64,000 nt of DNA from Setaria digitata (lineage: Eukaryota; Nematoda; Chromadorea; Rhabditida; Setariidae), in the NCBI GenBank assembly GCA_003640385.1, contig RCAB01000131.1, forward strand, positions 1 through 64,000. Direction: 5' to 3'. Within the stretch, counting starts at the first letter, position 1, and each line of letters begins with the position of its first letter. The notes beneath the pieces are model-generated. The model ran no database searches and had not been told where the DNA came from. It saw nothing but the letters and a program-made list of their open reading frames with translations. The translations under genes were made by a program, and so were the position numbers. Below, one piece after another: positions 22,715 to 35,000 of this stretch.

Positions 22715-23893
22715 AAATTCGATTCGATGCTAATATTCGGCTCATGTATTATCAAAATATCAACTATTGCCTTTTCCGATTGTATGTATAAATTTCCTTA
22801 GGTATTTGGATGATCTACTAGTATTATCCTTGCTTGTTAATACTTGCAAGATTTGATTGACATTAGTTTCGGGAGATATTACTTTTAGAAATTCGAATTT
22901 ATGATTCCATACAGAATAACTCAGTGTGATACTGTTTGTACATAACTAAAGATAAAAAATTTAGAAACTGGTTTAGAAATTTTAAGATTCAGTTAAATTC
23001 GCACATTTTTGGTTTTGCAAACATTCATAAATTCGATTTTGTTTTGTTTTTCTTTTACACTTTTCTGCTTTTTTAGAGGTTGGAAAGCAAGAAAAATAAA
23101 CTTTATTAAAAGAGAGGTATTTTGTTTGTTAATTTGTGCAATTGTTAAAATGCTCAAATGCATTTTTTGCTGCTCACACAATATGATTTTTATCTTACTG
23201 TCATTTGTATTTGTTTGAGATGAGTGAAAAGAAATGAATTTTGGATGTTTTTAATATTTATTATAAACAGTAAAAAGCATTGTCAGGTGAGATCATCCAT
23301 TGATAATCAATTATTCTATTCCTTTTCTAGTCATTCGTTTGCAGTACATCGTCTCTTTGTCTTCTTTTTTGTTGTAAATATCTTGAAATGAGCTTTAAAA
23401 TATAATAATTTTTTTTTAATCGAAAATTTAGATTAAATCAATTTTTTAATGAGATAAGACGAGTTACCAATAAAAAAGTATTGTACTACTAGTTGTTTGT
23501 TAGGCATTAGATTTCCTAACAGTTCTGTTACATTGAAGAATATGCGTCAATTATACAAGGAATGGAGTTGATCATAGCTGGGTTTAAAAAATAAGCTTGA
23601 GAGGTAGGTTGGGTTAGATGAACAAGAAGCAATGGATACTGTGGTGGAAGGATTACAGAACTATACTAAATTCCGGTTTCATATGCAAATAGATTTTTGT
23701 GTGATCCCTAAACCTCTGAATCTTAGCATCAAGAATTTTTGAATCGGAATCTTCACATTTTCAACTTTCACCGCTTTTCATATGAATAATATCGCTTAAA
23801 GGAATATTGCCTCTAAGTTTTATGAATATTTGCTAGTCACCTTTCCGGTTAGTGTAATTTTAAAGTCTTCCCTTCTCCAGCTATTTCCTTGAT
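22715..23893. other. intergenic gap between convergent TTBK and globin genes
   Basis: About 1.2 kb holding the 3' ends of both genes. AATAAA-type hexamers are present on the plus strand (for example near 23095). No further coding evidence. Confidence 0.5.
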
Positions 23894-25728
23894 TCATTTC
23901 ATCTTTTCCTTCATAACTCGAAAATTGTTAATGTAGTTTCGTGGGTTCAACTCCCCGCATCCACTGCGACTTCGATTTTGATTTGAAGTACTAGCTGCAG
24001 ATAATTTTGAACGATACCGCGATCGTGTGAGATTGGAAGTAGAATAAGAACTGATCGTAGCGGCACGTAGATGGTCGGTAAGTGTAGCAATTAGAATCGT
24101 CCACGCACGACAGGAGCCAGGAAAGCTACGTACACAGTTCTGAAGTTTCAAAAAAAGAAAAAGAAAAAAATCACGCGAAATTGAGTACAAACGTGATTCA
24201 GAAGCAATGCGTCATTAATCTATTTGAATTGCCAACTTCAGATTATTGTCATCCGCAGTACATTTCTCAAAACAATCCTTTTTCACTAGGAAATTCCTGT
24301 GAATCGAGGCACATCATAGTTTACAAAAAAAAAAAGTATCACGGATATGATGAAGTTTGAAAATAGATTTGCTCCCAGCTAAAAATGAAAAGAAAGTTAA
24401 GATTTCACCTGTACAACCAGTGCATCGACCAATTCTTCACCTAGGCTATCCCACAGCGTTTGTCGAAAACCATATTTTTGCAAATCAGAATGACACAAAC
24501 CTTTACAAAGAAAAAAAGCAAAATTGATAGGTTTAGGTTCAAATAATTTGCAACAAAAGTAATTCTCAAAAAATCCTAAATTTCTTTTTCTTTCACTATG
24601 ACAATCAAACCAAACCGATTTTATTGACGTGTTCAAGGATCTCATCAGATTCGCTGTTGAGTGATTGGATAACTTGACTGATTAATGATATGAAGAAATG
24701 TGAGTGATCATGCAGTGTTGCAATCGTACGATGTCTAGCTATACCATTTACAAATGCAGCGTTGTAAAAGATTTCACGAAGCCCTTGATTTTTCTGCAAA
24801 GTTCCTGATAAAGCGCTGCAAGTGATTATTGCGATAATCAGTAATTTTCTTAATTTCTATCAAGTGTTTTTAAAATGCCTCGTTCAGACGATTGAAAACT
24901 TCTGCCATGATAGCACTGATACCGCGACATGTGGAATGCGGTGCCTCACATAGTTTGCCCCATGTCACTTTTAGAGCAAGAGTTTGGTGATAAACTAAGC
25001 CCCATCTGTTGGCCTGAAATGAAATCAGAAAAAAGATAGTCAGTTTAGGGAGTACCAATCAATCAAAAGCCATGAATTTATTTTACCAAATATTCAGTTT
25101 CTTAAATTCTAAAAAATTGCTTCTTCAAGAATTTCTTTAAAGTGAAGAATGCATATCCATACCCGATTGTGACGATGATTAGATATAGATCCGGAACAGG
25201 CGGCGGTCTGAAATGGTGAAACGGAAAGAGGGATACTGCTTGTTTCATTCCATGAAGTGTGCAATGAGGAACCTTTAGTTGATTTAGCAAATACGGAATT
25301 TTGTTGTAATGACGAGCTTCTTCGCTGACCTTTTTGTGGTTTATCCGATTTCTTCTATAAAATAATTTCGGAAGGTCTTTTAAATTCACAAAGAAATAAA
25401 ACTTAAAAATTATATTAAAAATCTAAATTTAAGCAGTAGAAACTTCCGATGCTTCTAAGAACTTGTAAATTTCTTCTTTTTAAATTTTTTTTGCTTCAGT
25501 CTATTTTTCAGCTGGCTTCAGCAAACCAAATTACATGTTAACTTGATAAATGTACACTACCTGTAATTTTGTTTTGTGAAAATAAATTATTTGTTGTACC
25601 ACTTCCTACATAGTCATGCAACCATTTAAATTTATCTTCCAAATAGTATCTTGAATGACTGGAATCTATACCTTTTCGCTGATTACATTTTGTCGAGACT
25701 TGTTAGTAAATCGAGCAGCCCCAATCAT
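23894..25728 (-). CDS. nematode globin with N- and C-terminal extensions, six exons, 299 aa
   Basis: Exons on the minus strand: 25728-25672, 25354-25163, 25013-24890, 24804-24616, 24500-24409, 24139-23894 (TGA). The globin fold is built as follows: helix A/B TLALKVTWGKL; GISAIMAEVF; CD region LREIFYNAAF (CD1 Phe about F137); helix E with candidate distal His H158 in HDHSHFF; helix F EHVNKIGLCHSDLQKYGF with candidate proximal His H191; helix G RQTLWDSLGEELVDAL; helix H RAWTILIATLTDHL. Haem binding is therefore likely, for oxygen binding or sensing. A Ser/Gln/Lys-rich N-terminal extension of about 85 residues and a Ser/Arg/Asn-rich tail of about 60 are like some C. elegans neuronal globins. The start at 25728 is the first Met of its exon. 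The frame stays open upstream to an acceptor near 25772, so a longer start or an extra 5' exon is possible. Intron 3 has two frame-equivalent solutions (see findings). Confidence 0.9.
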
Positions 25729-25798
25729 CCACAGCTTACAATGTGCAGGAAATCGTAAGAAGATAGCTGAAGCTTTAATACTTTAGTTTTAATAAAAT

Positions 25799-27808
25799 AT
25801 GATTCCGAAATATCTCCATGAATTATTAGAACGGATGGTTTCATTGATCATTACACTGATAAAATTATTTCTGTTTGCAACAAAAAGAAATGCAAATTAT
25901 AGATCAAATCAATTGTTAATTAATTCGCTGCAAAGTTTGTTTAATATAATTTCTTTGATAATTATTCATAATCTTTGCAGTTTAGTCAATAAATGACTGA
26001 GACCGGACACACACACACATTTCAAATGTTCAACAAAGATAGTTATGAAATTTTCCTTTCGACATTCTTGAAGTGTTTAAGCACATTATTATGAGTATTT
26101 AAGAAAAAAATTGTGAAAAATAGGAAAAAAAATTTGACACCTGCAGTACTTGTATGGATACAGTAATAAATTGTTCGGTCGGCTCACAATTAAATTAATT
26201 TGAAACACTACTTTGTAACCAGTAAGTAACACTAATCGAAAAAAGCAATTCTCTAAAGTTAAGAAAGAATACAAAATTTTGTCAACCGACGACAAAAAAC
26301 GACTATTTTTTGCCAAAAATACTTGGAACTCACTTGCAGCAATGTTGAAAACAAGTTGGTCGGTTAATATAAATTAGTCCAAAAGATTTTTCCAAACATG
26401 TGCTTCATTAAGTGATTAAATTTAGCTGGCTAAACATCTAGAGCAAAAATTATGGAAATCTTAACATTTTGTTGTTTTTTTTTTTTAGGAGAGAAGTATT
26501 TCATTTAAGGTATTCTATTCATTCCTGCGTCTTTTGATATTGTTTTAAAACTAGTTTTCACTGAAATGTTAGAATTTTGGGACAAATATAGCGAAAACAA
26601 ACGGTTGGATGGCTTATCTTATCGTAAGATTGAATCATTGGAATTTTAGTTAAATTCGGACAGAAAAGTACAACAAATGGGCGAGGTTTAGTTAAAGTAT
26701 AGGAAAAGAAAGAAGGCAAAAGAGTTAGAAAACGAAAGGGTTTTGAAAGATTGTGTAAAATTGAGATTATCAAAGTAACACACTTCAATTCATCTTACAT
26801 CATTCTTCCGGCTGATAATAACTTTTTAACATTCATTTTGACATGCAAATGTGTCACGTTAAATTTCTTCGAGTGGAAATGTCATAGCAAAGTCAAAATC
26901 AAATAATTCATTGAATTTAAACGCAGTGTTCGATTCGGAGTCAAATACGAAACCTTTTCGAATAGTGAATAATTCTTAGCAGATTTAATTTAAAACTTTT
27001 TTAGAAATCATACAGATGTCCGGTTTTTTAATGCACGAAAAGCTTCACCGGGATGTAAATTTCGAAGAACTGGTGAAATAATTTGCTGAAAGAGAGAAAG
27101 AGCAGGAATTCATGATTTTATTACATTATTAGGATATTTGCGAAATTTTATTTAATTGTTTTGTGACATTTACTGTCAGAACTGGCAAACGACACAATTA
27201 AAAAGGTGTAATTAAGAGGTGCACACAAAAGTTAATAATAATTTCAAATGATTATTGATAATTTCAAAGAAATTGATTATAACAATGCAAAGGAGGAAGA
27301 GGAAATGTGCCGGAAGTGTCGTAAAGAAGTTCATATAGCATCAAGATTAGACGGTATGAAATTGATTAAAAAAGTTATCATTATATTCCTATCAATTGCC
27401 TCAACTAATTTGCTAGGCCTAATATCTACTGCAGCACCGATATTTTTGATCTGCACTAGATTTGAAGTTGATAGTTCCATACTTCTCTACTTAGCGTGAC
27501 AGCCTACTTAACTGACAATCAGATGGTTCTGACATACATCGTAGGAATGAAATTTGTTTGGAATGACATATTCCTACTTAATCATTTCCATTCCATTAGA
27601 ATATCAACAAAATTTGCGAATTTGGCAAAAAAATGTCTTTTACTATTTCAGTCCTCGACAAAATTATTATTTTCATGGCAGCGGTAATCGAGCCATTCAT
27701 CCGGTTATTTCGGCCAAGTACACCAAAAGCTATTTCTAAAATATGCTTTGCTTCTAAAGCTGCTAAAGAAGAAAAGAAAAGCTTAGAAATTACTACATGG
27801 TAAAACTT
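25799..27808 (+). other. scattered membrane-protein-like coding fragments, possible decayed 7TM chemoreceptor
   Basis: Several open pieces look coding but I could not join them in frame. One piece from 25799 has a hydrophobic segment, a basic loop (KRNANYRS) and a second hydrophobic segment. A piece starting after TTTAG at about 27004 reads NHTDVRFFNARKASPGCKF. At 27248-27499 a charged loop (EEEEMCRKCRKEV) leads into a long hydrophobic helix (KKVIIIFLSIASTNLLGLIS). After TATTTCAG at 27652 the reading IIIFMAAVIEPFIRLFRPSTPKA resembles the end of TM7 of nematode chemoreceptors and stops at TAA 27808. The TGA at 27497 and mismatched phases argue for a pseudogene or missed small exons. The family is not settled. 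Confidence 0.3.
26007..26019. repeat. short AC dinucleotide repeat
   Basis: About six AC units in non-coding sequence. Confidence 0.7.
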
Positions 27809-29013
27809 GAGACCAAAAAGTTATCCCCTGTTTTTTTTTTTTTTTTTGAGAAATGCATTATTTAATTTACAAAAGAGTAACCGAATTAATTTCTTATTCA
27901 ATTTTTTTTAAATACCTTTTCTGTTGTCGAAATGTCGGTAAGATACGACGGTTTAAAAAACTCCAATTTATTTTATTAATTTCAAAAAATTTAATGAAAG
28001 TGCAAGATTTTATTTTCTTTTGCATCTCTTTGATCAGTTATCTTACGAACTTTGCTAAATTTCAGTTATCTTTGTTTAATTCTCAAAATGGTGTTAACTG
28101 TTATTGCTGTAATTTATTATCTTTGCTTTCGTTTTTTTTTCCTTTTTCTTGGCAAAAACTTTGTATTTTCATTTTGATATGACAAAGAGCATCTTGAAAG
28201 TATCCGTTTATTCCTTTCAATGATGAATAAAATAATTTCTTCAAGAATTAAATCGAAAATCCAGTTTAGTTGTCATAAAGTCTTCCGACCAGTGTCGTAA
28301 ATTTCTTAGTATTACTCAGTGATCACAATTCAGACATGTGAGAGGTAAATAGGAAAGACGGCCTATTAATCATTTTTCATTTGCATTCTTCTTTTTTTAA
28401 ATTAAATTTATTAATCGTTTTCGTTCGGTCCGTCCTCTCATTCCTATTCCTCCTCTCTGTCATGAAATTTGAATACAATTTACAATGAAACGAAGAAGCT
28501 TTTTATGGATTTCAGCAGTAGCATCAATAAATTGTTGTTGAAAAGATCTCATTTCATGAGAAAAGAGTCCTCCCATGCTAATTTCGCACGAAGATAATTG
28601 CTGTCATACAGAAGAGTGAAATGCATTTTAGATCAATCAAAAATTCTCTTCCTCTTATCAAAATTAGTTAATTTCTTGTCTAATGGATAGAGTGAGAGTA
28701 GTAAACAAGGAGAAGAAAAGGAACAACAACAACAATTGTAGTAGTAATATTCAGGTCAACATCCATGACGAGCACGAGCAACTGGCATCACTCAGACGGC
28801 AACGATATTCGATTAATGGATTGCCGAAATGATCAGGAATGGACAGGAAATTCTGGAAACCAACCACTCTTTTCTCCGTCTCTTAATCCTTCCTTTGAAA
28901 GGGAGGGCAGAAGGGTGGAGTTGTTACATAACATCATCTAAGATTCTAGTGACGACTACCGGTCGCAGTAGTGGTAATAATAAGAGTGGTAACCGTAACA
29001 GTCTTCATCAGTG
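27809..29013. other. intergenic or 5' leader region of the GCC2/EGF protein gene
   Basis: AT-rich to about 28680. Then a less AT-rich stretch with an AAC repeat (about 28719-28734) and short open frames, including a 50-codon one starting at 28686. These probably belong to the 5' UTR or promoter of the downstream gene. I see no family match. Confidence 0.4.
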
Positions 29014-32000
29014 ATGCATCACGTACACTTCTACTATACTTCATCTCGAAGTAATAATCAACGATACTTCCTGGTCAACACTATTGGGTGCATTTTGCTG
29101 ATTGCAATTCAACGAGTTGCTGCTGTCCAAGAAACAGTACCAGCTGTTCGAGTTGTACGATTTCAGGTGGATTATCCGAATGCATCACTTGAAAGTATCC
29201 AGAAAGTACCCAAATGGAATGCTATCATGCGTAATAGCGTTTTGGCTTCTCTACGATTCATAAACAAGCACTGGTTAATTTGTGGAGGCTCAAAATCTGA
29301 AAAGTAAGTCCTTTATTTGAAGAGTAAGGGAAGATACTAATTCTAACAAATATACGTGTTAGAAACTTCTGTCTTCCTCGAATTCTTGAATCATGTTCCA
29401 TTACGCTTCTGCGCAAATGTACCTGACAACAGTTCACTATTCCTTCTTCTCTGGCTTATAATCCTTGTTGTGATTAATTGGTAGCATCGTTATATCTCAC
29501 CAGTAGGCACAAATCTTCCCAAGATGTCTGGATAATGTATCAGGAAGGATTTACCTTCAATATCCTGATACTTGGTTGATTAATTATGAGATAGTGGAAA
29601 AACTAGGTTTGTTTTTAGAACAACTTTGCTATCATTACATTTTCTGGTAGCATCAACGATTTAAATGTTAAATGCCTGACCTGTGCTTATGATTAAACTT
29701 CTTATTCAGACTCGAATCATATCTTTCATAAAGATCATTTTATGATTCTTTATTATCGTAAAGAACATATAAATTTTGTCGAATCTACAATATCCCAGCT
29801 TTCTTCAGCTTCCACCAATTCTCTTCTCTTATGCTTTTCTAGATTATATTCTGTCATCGTCTTTGAAAATAATTAATGAATTTGCAGCTTTATTGAAGTC
29901 ACAATCACAAACAAACTTTACTGTCCAAACTTTATGGCGATAGTACAGGAAAACTCAAATTGTGCTGAACTTCAACGAAAGAGCTAGATAGTAATTCTAG
30001 TAAAATGAGTCTTCACTTTTCAAACAATGAGACATAAAGACAATTAAGTACCTTGTTTTCTCCTTAATTTTAGCTATGTATCAATTCTTTCATTACGAAA
30101 TACTAGGTAACATACTAATTCTTATCGATTACTTTCTAGGGACTACAATTTCATGTGAAATTCTTAAAAGAATCTTGTTCAGTAACTATGTCAAACGCTG
30201 AAATTTTGAAATTGTCTTTACAGTTTATGACAAAAAATGGTATGTTTTGATAAATTAAAGTAATGGATTACATTCATTTCGCTTCTGCTTTCTGCTTGAA
30301 AAAAGTTACGAATAACTTACTGATGATGGGAAAAGATCATTCAGAGAAAGATGGAAATAGAAACAGAGATAGAAATTTCAAAAATCAACAGTTATGAAAT
30401 AAGGTGTAAAAGACTGATAATATTCTCACGGAATTTTTTAAGATTTTTTATTTCAAGGAAGAAGTAGAGAGGGAAAAAAGATAAAAGAAAGAACGGAAAG
30501 TTTCGTCAGTACTGAGACTGAAACCGACTTTGGAAATACTCAAATTCATGTTTTTTAGATATTTGTCACAGTGCTATGATTCAATCGTGCTACTAATAAA
30601 TTAGTATAATATGAGGCTCGCTATGTCATGCTATAACCGTACATTTAAAAAGTAAGGCTGAGAAGATCATGTTAAGGCCTAACTCGTTCAGCATTAGTAA
30701 GTCACTTAATAGTCCTGTCACCAGGTAAGACACTTGAGAGCGCTGCTACGTAAGTCTAATTCATTTTTTGACTCAATGTTGTAAATCCCTTTCGGTGAAA
30801 ATACAATAAATCATCACCTAAACAGTAGAATAAGTCAAAACTAGTTAAGGAATTCGCAAATTTATAAATTCCTGTAGAAAAAAATATTAATTCCACGAAA
30901 TAGATGGATCTGAACAGTAGTCGTATCACGGATAAACAACACCACTCCAGAGGAACACAACTGAAGTGAGGAAGATCGAGATAATTTCGTTCCTAAGAGG
31001 AAATAAGAGGAAAGAAATTAACAAAGTGGGCAAAGTGTAAATTGGAAGTCCTCAGGGAAAGAAGTGAAAGTGGGTAGTTTGAATTCTACTAATCGCTAAT
31101 TCTGTATAGTTTATATTCGATGTGAGTGTTGGAAGATAGGCTTGAAAAGAAAGAAGCTGAAATGAAGTTGTAGCTATCCTTCAATGCCATTATCATTTGA
31201 TCAGTTAAAGTTTATTTTATTCCTACAAAAAAGCAATCATATCGAAGCACTTTTTGGCGTTTAAAAAATAACTTGTCTTAGATAAACTTTAGGTTTCATT
31301 TATCAAATTTGGGAAAGGAGACTTTCTCTTCTTTTTTTAATAATTGGTACACTGATAATGCTAATGTTAGCTAGTTAGAGAAATAGAAGAGCTTTGAAAG
31401 AGACTAGTCGTGTAAGCAAATATGCAAATTGCAGTGAATTAAATACAAAAAAAAAAAGGATAAACAGTTAAATTTTCGAGTCTTAGGCCTCATTTATTTT
31501 CTATTTTACTCATTTATAACTTACAACCTATATAACTGAATTTCTTATCATTCATTTCTTTTTCTTATCATCTTATAGCAATTTCCTACCATTCCAATTA
31601 TTCCAAACTTTTGAGTTTTTAGCACAATTTTTTCTTCTGGTTTATATACTTTGATGATTAGCAAAAATATTTTCAAATTTCGAATTAATTAAACAAAGTT
31701 TTCTTATTTTTGCTTTACAGCCAGTAAATTTCCTCAACTGGATTTATTATTTGATGTGAACGAGCCCTCAATACCTTGTTGAACGATTTTCTTAATGGGT
31801 CAATTTATTTTGATTTATAGATCTTCCACGTTTCGCATAAATGCTCTTGCAAAATTTGCTTGTTTTTCATACTAATTGATTTTATCAAAGATCAGTTTTT
31901 TCAGAACTGAAAAAATTTTTCTAGAATCAGTCAGTTGCATAGTTTAAATCGCCTCCGTTTTTCGTAAAACGAAAGTTTTTTTTTAAAAGTTTTTTTCATA

Positions 32001-35000
32001 AAACGAATAATTCGACCGATTGCAAAACAGAACAGTTATGAGACAGGCAGTAACATTCAGCTCAATTTTCAATAATTAGTTCTGACTATTAAAATCGCTT
32101 CCGTGCTACCAGTTTGAAAATATCGACCTTTACAACAATTAATTTGATTGCGAAATGCTGGTTAATTTTGACGCTTTAAAGTTATGCACTTTGAAATATA
32201 AAATGGAAAGACAGTCCGAAAGAATTTTTTAAAAAATTTATCAAGTCATAACTTCCACAAGTTTCCATTTGACATTCTAAAGAAAATCAAATTAGTCTTT
32301 TTATTGTTCCCAACATTGCTTGCTTTGGCTTTACTTTTTTTTCTTTTTTAATTAATTTTCCCATCTTTCATCAAGAAATGCTGCATACATAATCTACTAG
32401 CAGTGCTGCGAATTTTTGTAATTATCCAAATTTTATTAATCGAACTTGTTAGATTTGATTTGGTTCGTCCAAGCATAACTTCAATTCATATTTCACAGGA
32501 TTCAACAATTCTTGTCACTTGACAATAGAGACTTTTATAATTTTTGACCATTTTCTTCCTAATTAGATTAGTCAGAACTTTGAGTTTAATTCTATAAATT
32601 TTTATGCACTAAAAACTCTTTATTTTCTCTTAACCACTTTCTTACTGTATTCACAAAAAAAAAGAAGAAAAAACACAGAAAAATGCGCTTATTCAAAATG
32701 CATATCTTGATTGATCCTGAAATATCTTTAACGCGGCAAAATATAATCGAAATATCGACGAAATTCATTTTTCTTCAGGATTCCTTGGTTTTTTTTTTCC
32801 GTCAGCAGGATGGAAACCTTAAAAACCTGACATTTTAATTTGGAGCAGTAGTTTGACTTGCAATAATTAGGGTTAAAATGCCAATAATCAATCTTCGTAC
32901 AATGGAAAAAGAAATAAATTGTGGTATGTCAATGTGACAGATTTTGAAAGCTCAACTGGTTTCATTTAATTTTGATATGAATTTCGTTTAAAATCCAACA
33001 CATATTAAACTGTCCTTTCTCTCTTTCTTTCTCTCAAAAGGAACAAATAATTATGCGAATTGTTATGTGACACCGATCCACCAGTTCGTGCCCTCTAAGA
33101 TATGATAAATAGTTGTTGGAAATTTGGAATTTCGAAGTTCCACTGTAAATAATGATTTATTAAGCCATTATCCATATCTTTCCACTAAGCCCAATTTTTT
33201 TCGGGAAACACGCAGTGGAATGGTCAATAAAGTAGTTCTGAAGAATTTTCGAAGCGGTCCTTTCAATTAGCATTACTACGAATACATCCAGAAACAGAAG
33301 ATATTATTCTTCATTACATCTGTTTATTACCAATGTCAATTATGATGTTATTTCAGGAAAATGAATGATTGTGGGAAAGTACAGGTGACCGGTGAAATTG
33401 TACAACCGAAGTATTATCGAATCAATGCAACATTCATTTCGGAAAGGTTAACTTTAATTTCATTGAGTTTAGACTTCGGTTAAAAATTTCTTTCCTAATT
33501 AAGGAGAGAAATCATAATTTCATTTCAATTTAATCAAATTGCTCGATTTTCATGCAAAATACTCAAGGAATGAAACACTCTACATTGATTCTGATGATTT
33601 GATTGTAAAAAATAATTTAAATAGATTTGATTCACTGCCGTTTATGATCTAAATTAATTTACTCATTGTTATATTTCTTAGTTATTCATCGATGAAGAAG
33701 AAATGAATTTCAGAGATCCAATCCGAAATGTCAAAGTAGACGCAACATCAACGGTCTACGCAGTTGTACAAATTGGCTTACGTGGTGGTATATTCCAGTA
33801 CACGAATGCTTTGAAAATACTCGGGAAACCCTCGCAAATACTAAACTTTGATGAAGCATTCTTCTGCTATCGTGGTTCTACTCTGATCGATCAGGACAAA
33901 TGCAGTAAGGATGATTTCCCGAGTAATTCTCGAGCTCCCGTTGTGCCATCATCCCCAGCTAAACCTAAGATTGATGGCAAACCATCAGTTACTGCATCCC
34001 CACCCACTTTCCCAACTTCATCAAGCAACACTGCTTCTTCTCCCCCAATTGATAACCAAAGCACTCCAAGAAAGAGCTTAGTTTCAAGAATTGCTTAGCA
34101 CATATATCAGTATAGGTGCACAAAGTTTTTTTCAATTCCAGAAATGAGGCTTAAAGTTAATCTCTTTTTCGAGAGGAAAATTTCAAAGTCAACTTTTTAA
34201 GAAGTAAGCAAATTCGTAAGTATGTTAACCTCAATATTACTTCTGTCCAACCATAACAGGACCACTAATATATGTTCAACAGCATTATCTGATCACTAAT
34301 ATTTCTTCTCGAAACGAAATATTTCGCTGAGCTGGTGCTATTGCTCCTTGTGAATTCCGGAATTTGATTTTCGCATCTTAATTTGATTTCAAAATCCGAA
34401 AAAATTGAAGGGAGGTTTAGCACTGCTTCACATATAAAAAAGAAAGCATTCTAATGATGCAGAAACTATTGCCTTTCCTTTTCTTACTTGTATAATCTGC
34501 ATATGAAATAATAAAAGCTACCAAGACAGTACTTTCAATAACATCCGGTTATTTTAACAACACAGTGCTAACTTACTTACAACTCACGTGATTATTTTAA
34601 ATTGTTAATTACGTCAATTTAATAATTAACTGCAGCAAGTTAGCACAGCGTCACAGAAAAGACTAAGCAATTGCTAAACATTTAAGCCTTTTGAGTAGAA
34701 ATGGAGAATACTTCGATTATGCGTGGATGTTTGTTTAAACAAAATAAACATCCATTCAGAAATATACGTGACGACAAAGTATCACCTACCGGATCCGGTA
34801 GCACTCAAATCACTTGCAAAATGAGAACTGCGAAACTGTTCTCCAATTCAGTTTGTTACATGCATTTGATGTTAGCAGTTATTCAATCGGTTTCATTTAT
34901 TTTTATGCTGTAATAATTTGTGCTGAATTTTACGACAGCTGCCTAATTATATCATACAAAGTAATGGCCAATTAATATCTGATTGGATTTAAAAAAAATT

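Noticed and set aside
23940..23965. B-box-like GGTTCAACTCC suggestive of a tRNA
   Set aside because: No A box, no acceptor stem, and it falls within the last globin exon on the other strand.
27853..28182. A 109-codon Phe/Leu/Ile-rich plus-strand frame
   Set aside because: Hydrophobic because of T-rich DNA, starts right after a T-run; no membrane-protein pattern beyond composition.
33682..33713. Upstream acceptor TTCTTAG before exon 3 of the GCC2/EGF gene
   Set aside because: It breaks phase with exon 2; the AATTTCAG acceptor ending at 33713 fits.
33905..34098. Reading on from exon 3 of the GCC2/EGF gene into a Pro/Ser-rich tail ending at 34098
   Set aside because: A GTAAGG donor at 33905 joins in exact phase to the first Cys module at 36359, so the main product continues. 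The read-through could still be a short isoform.
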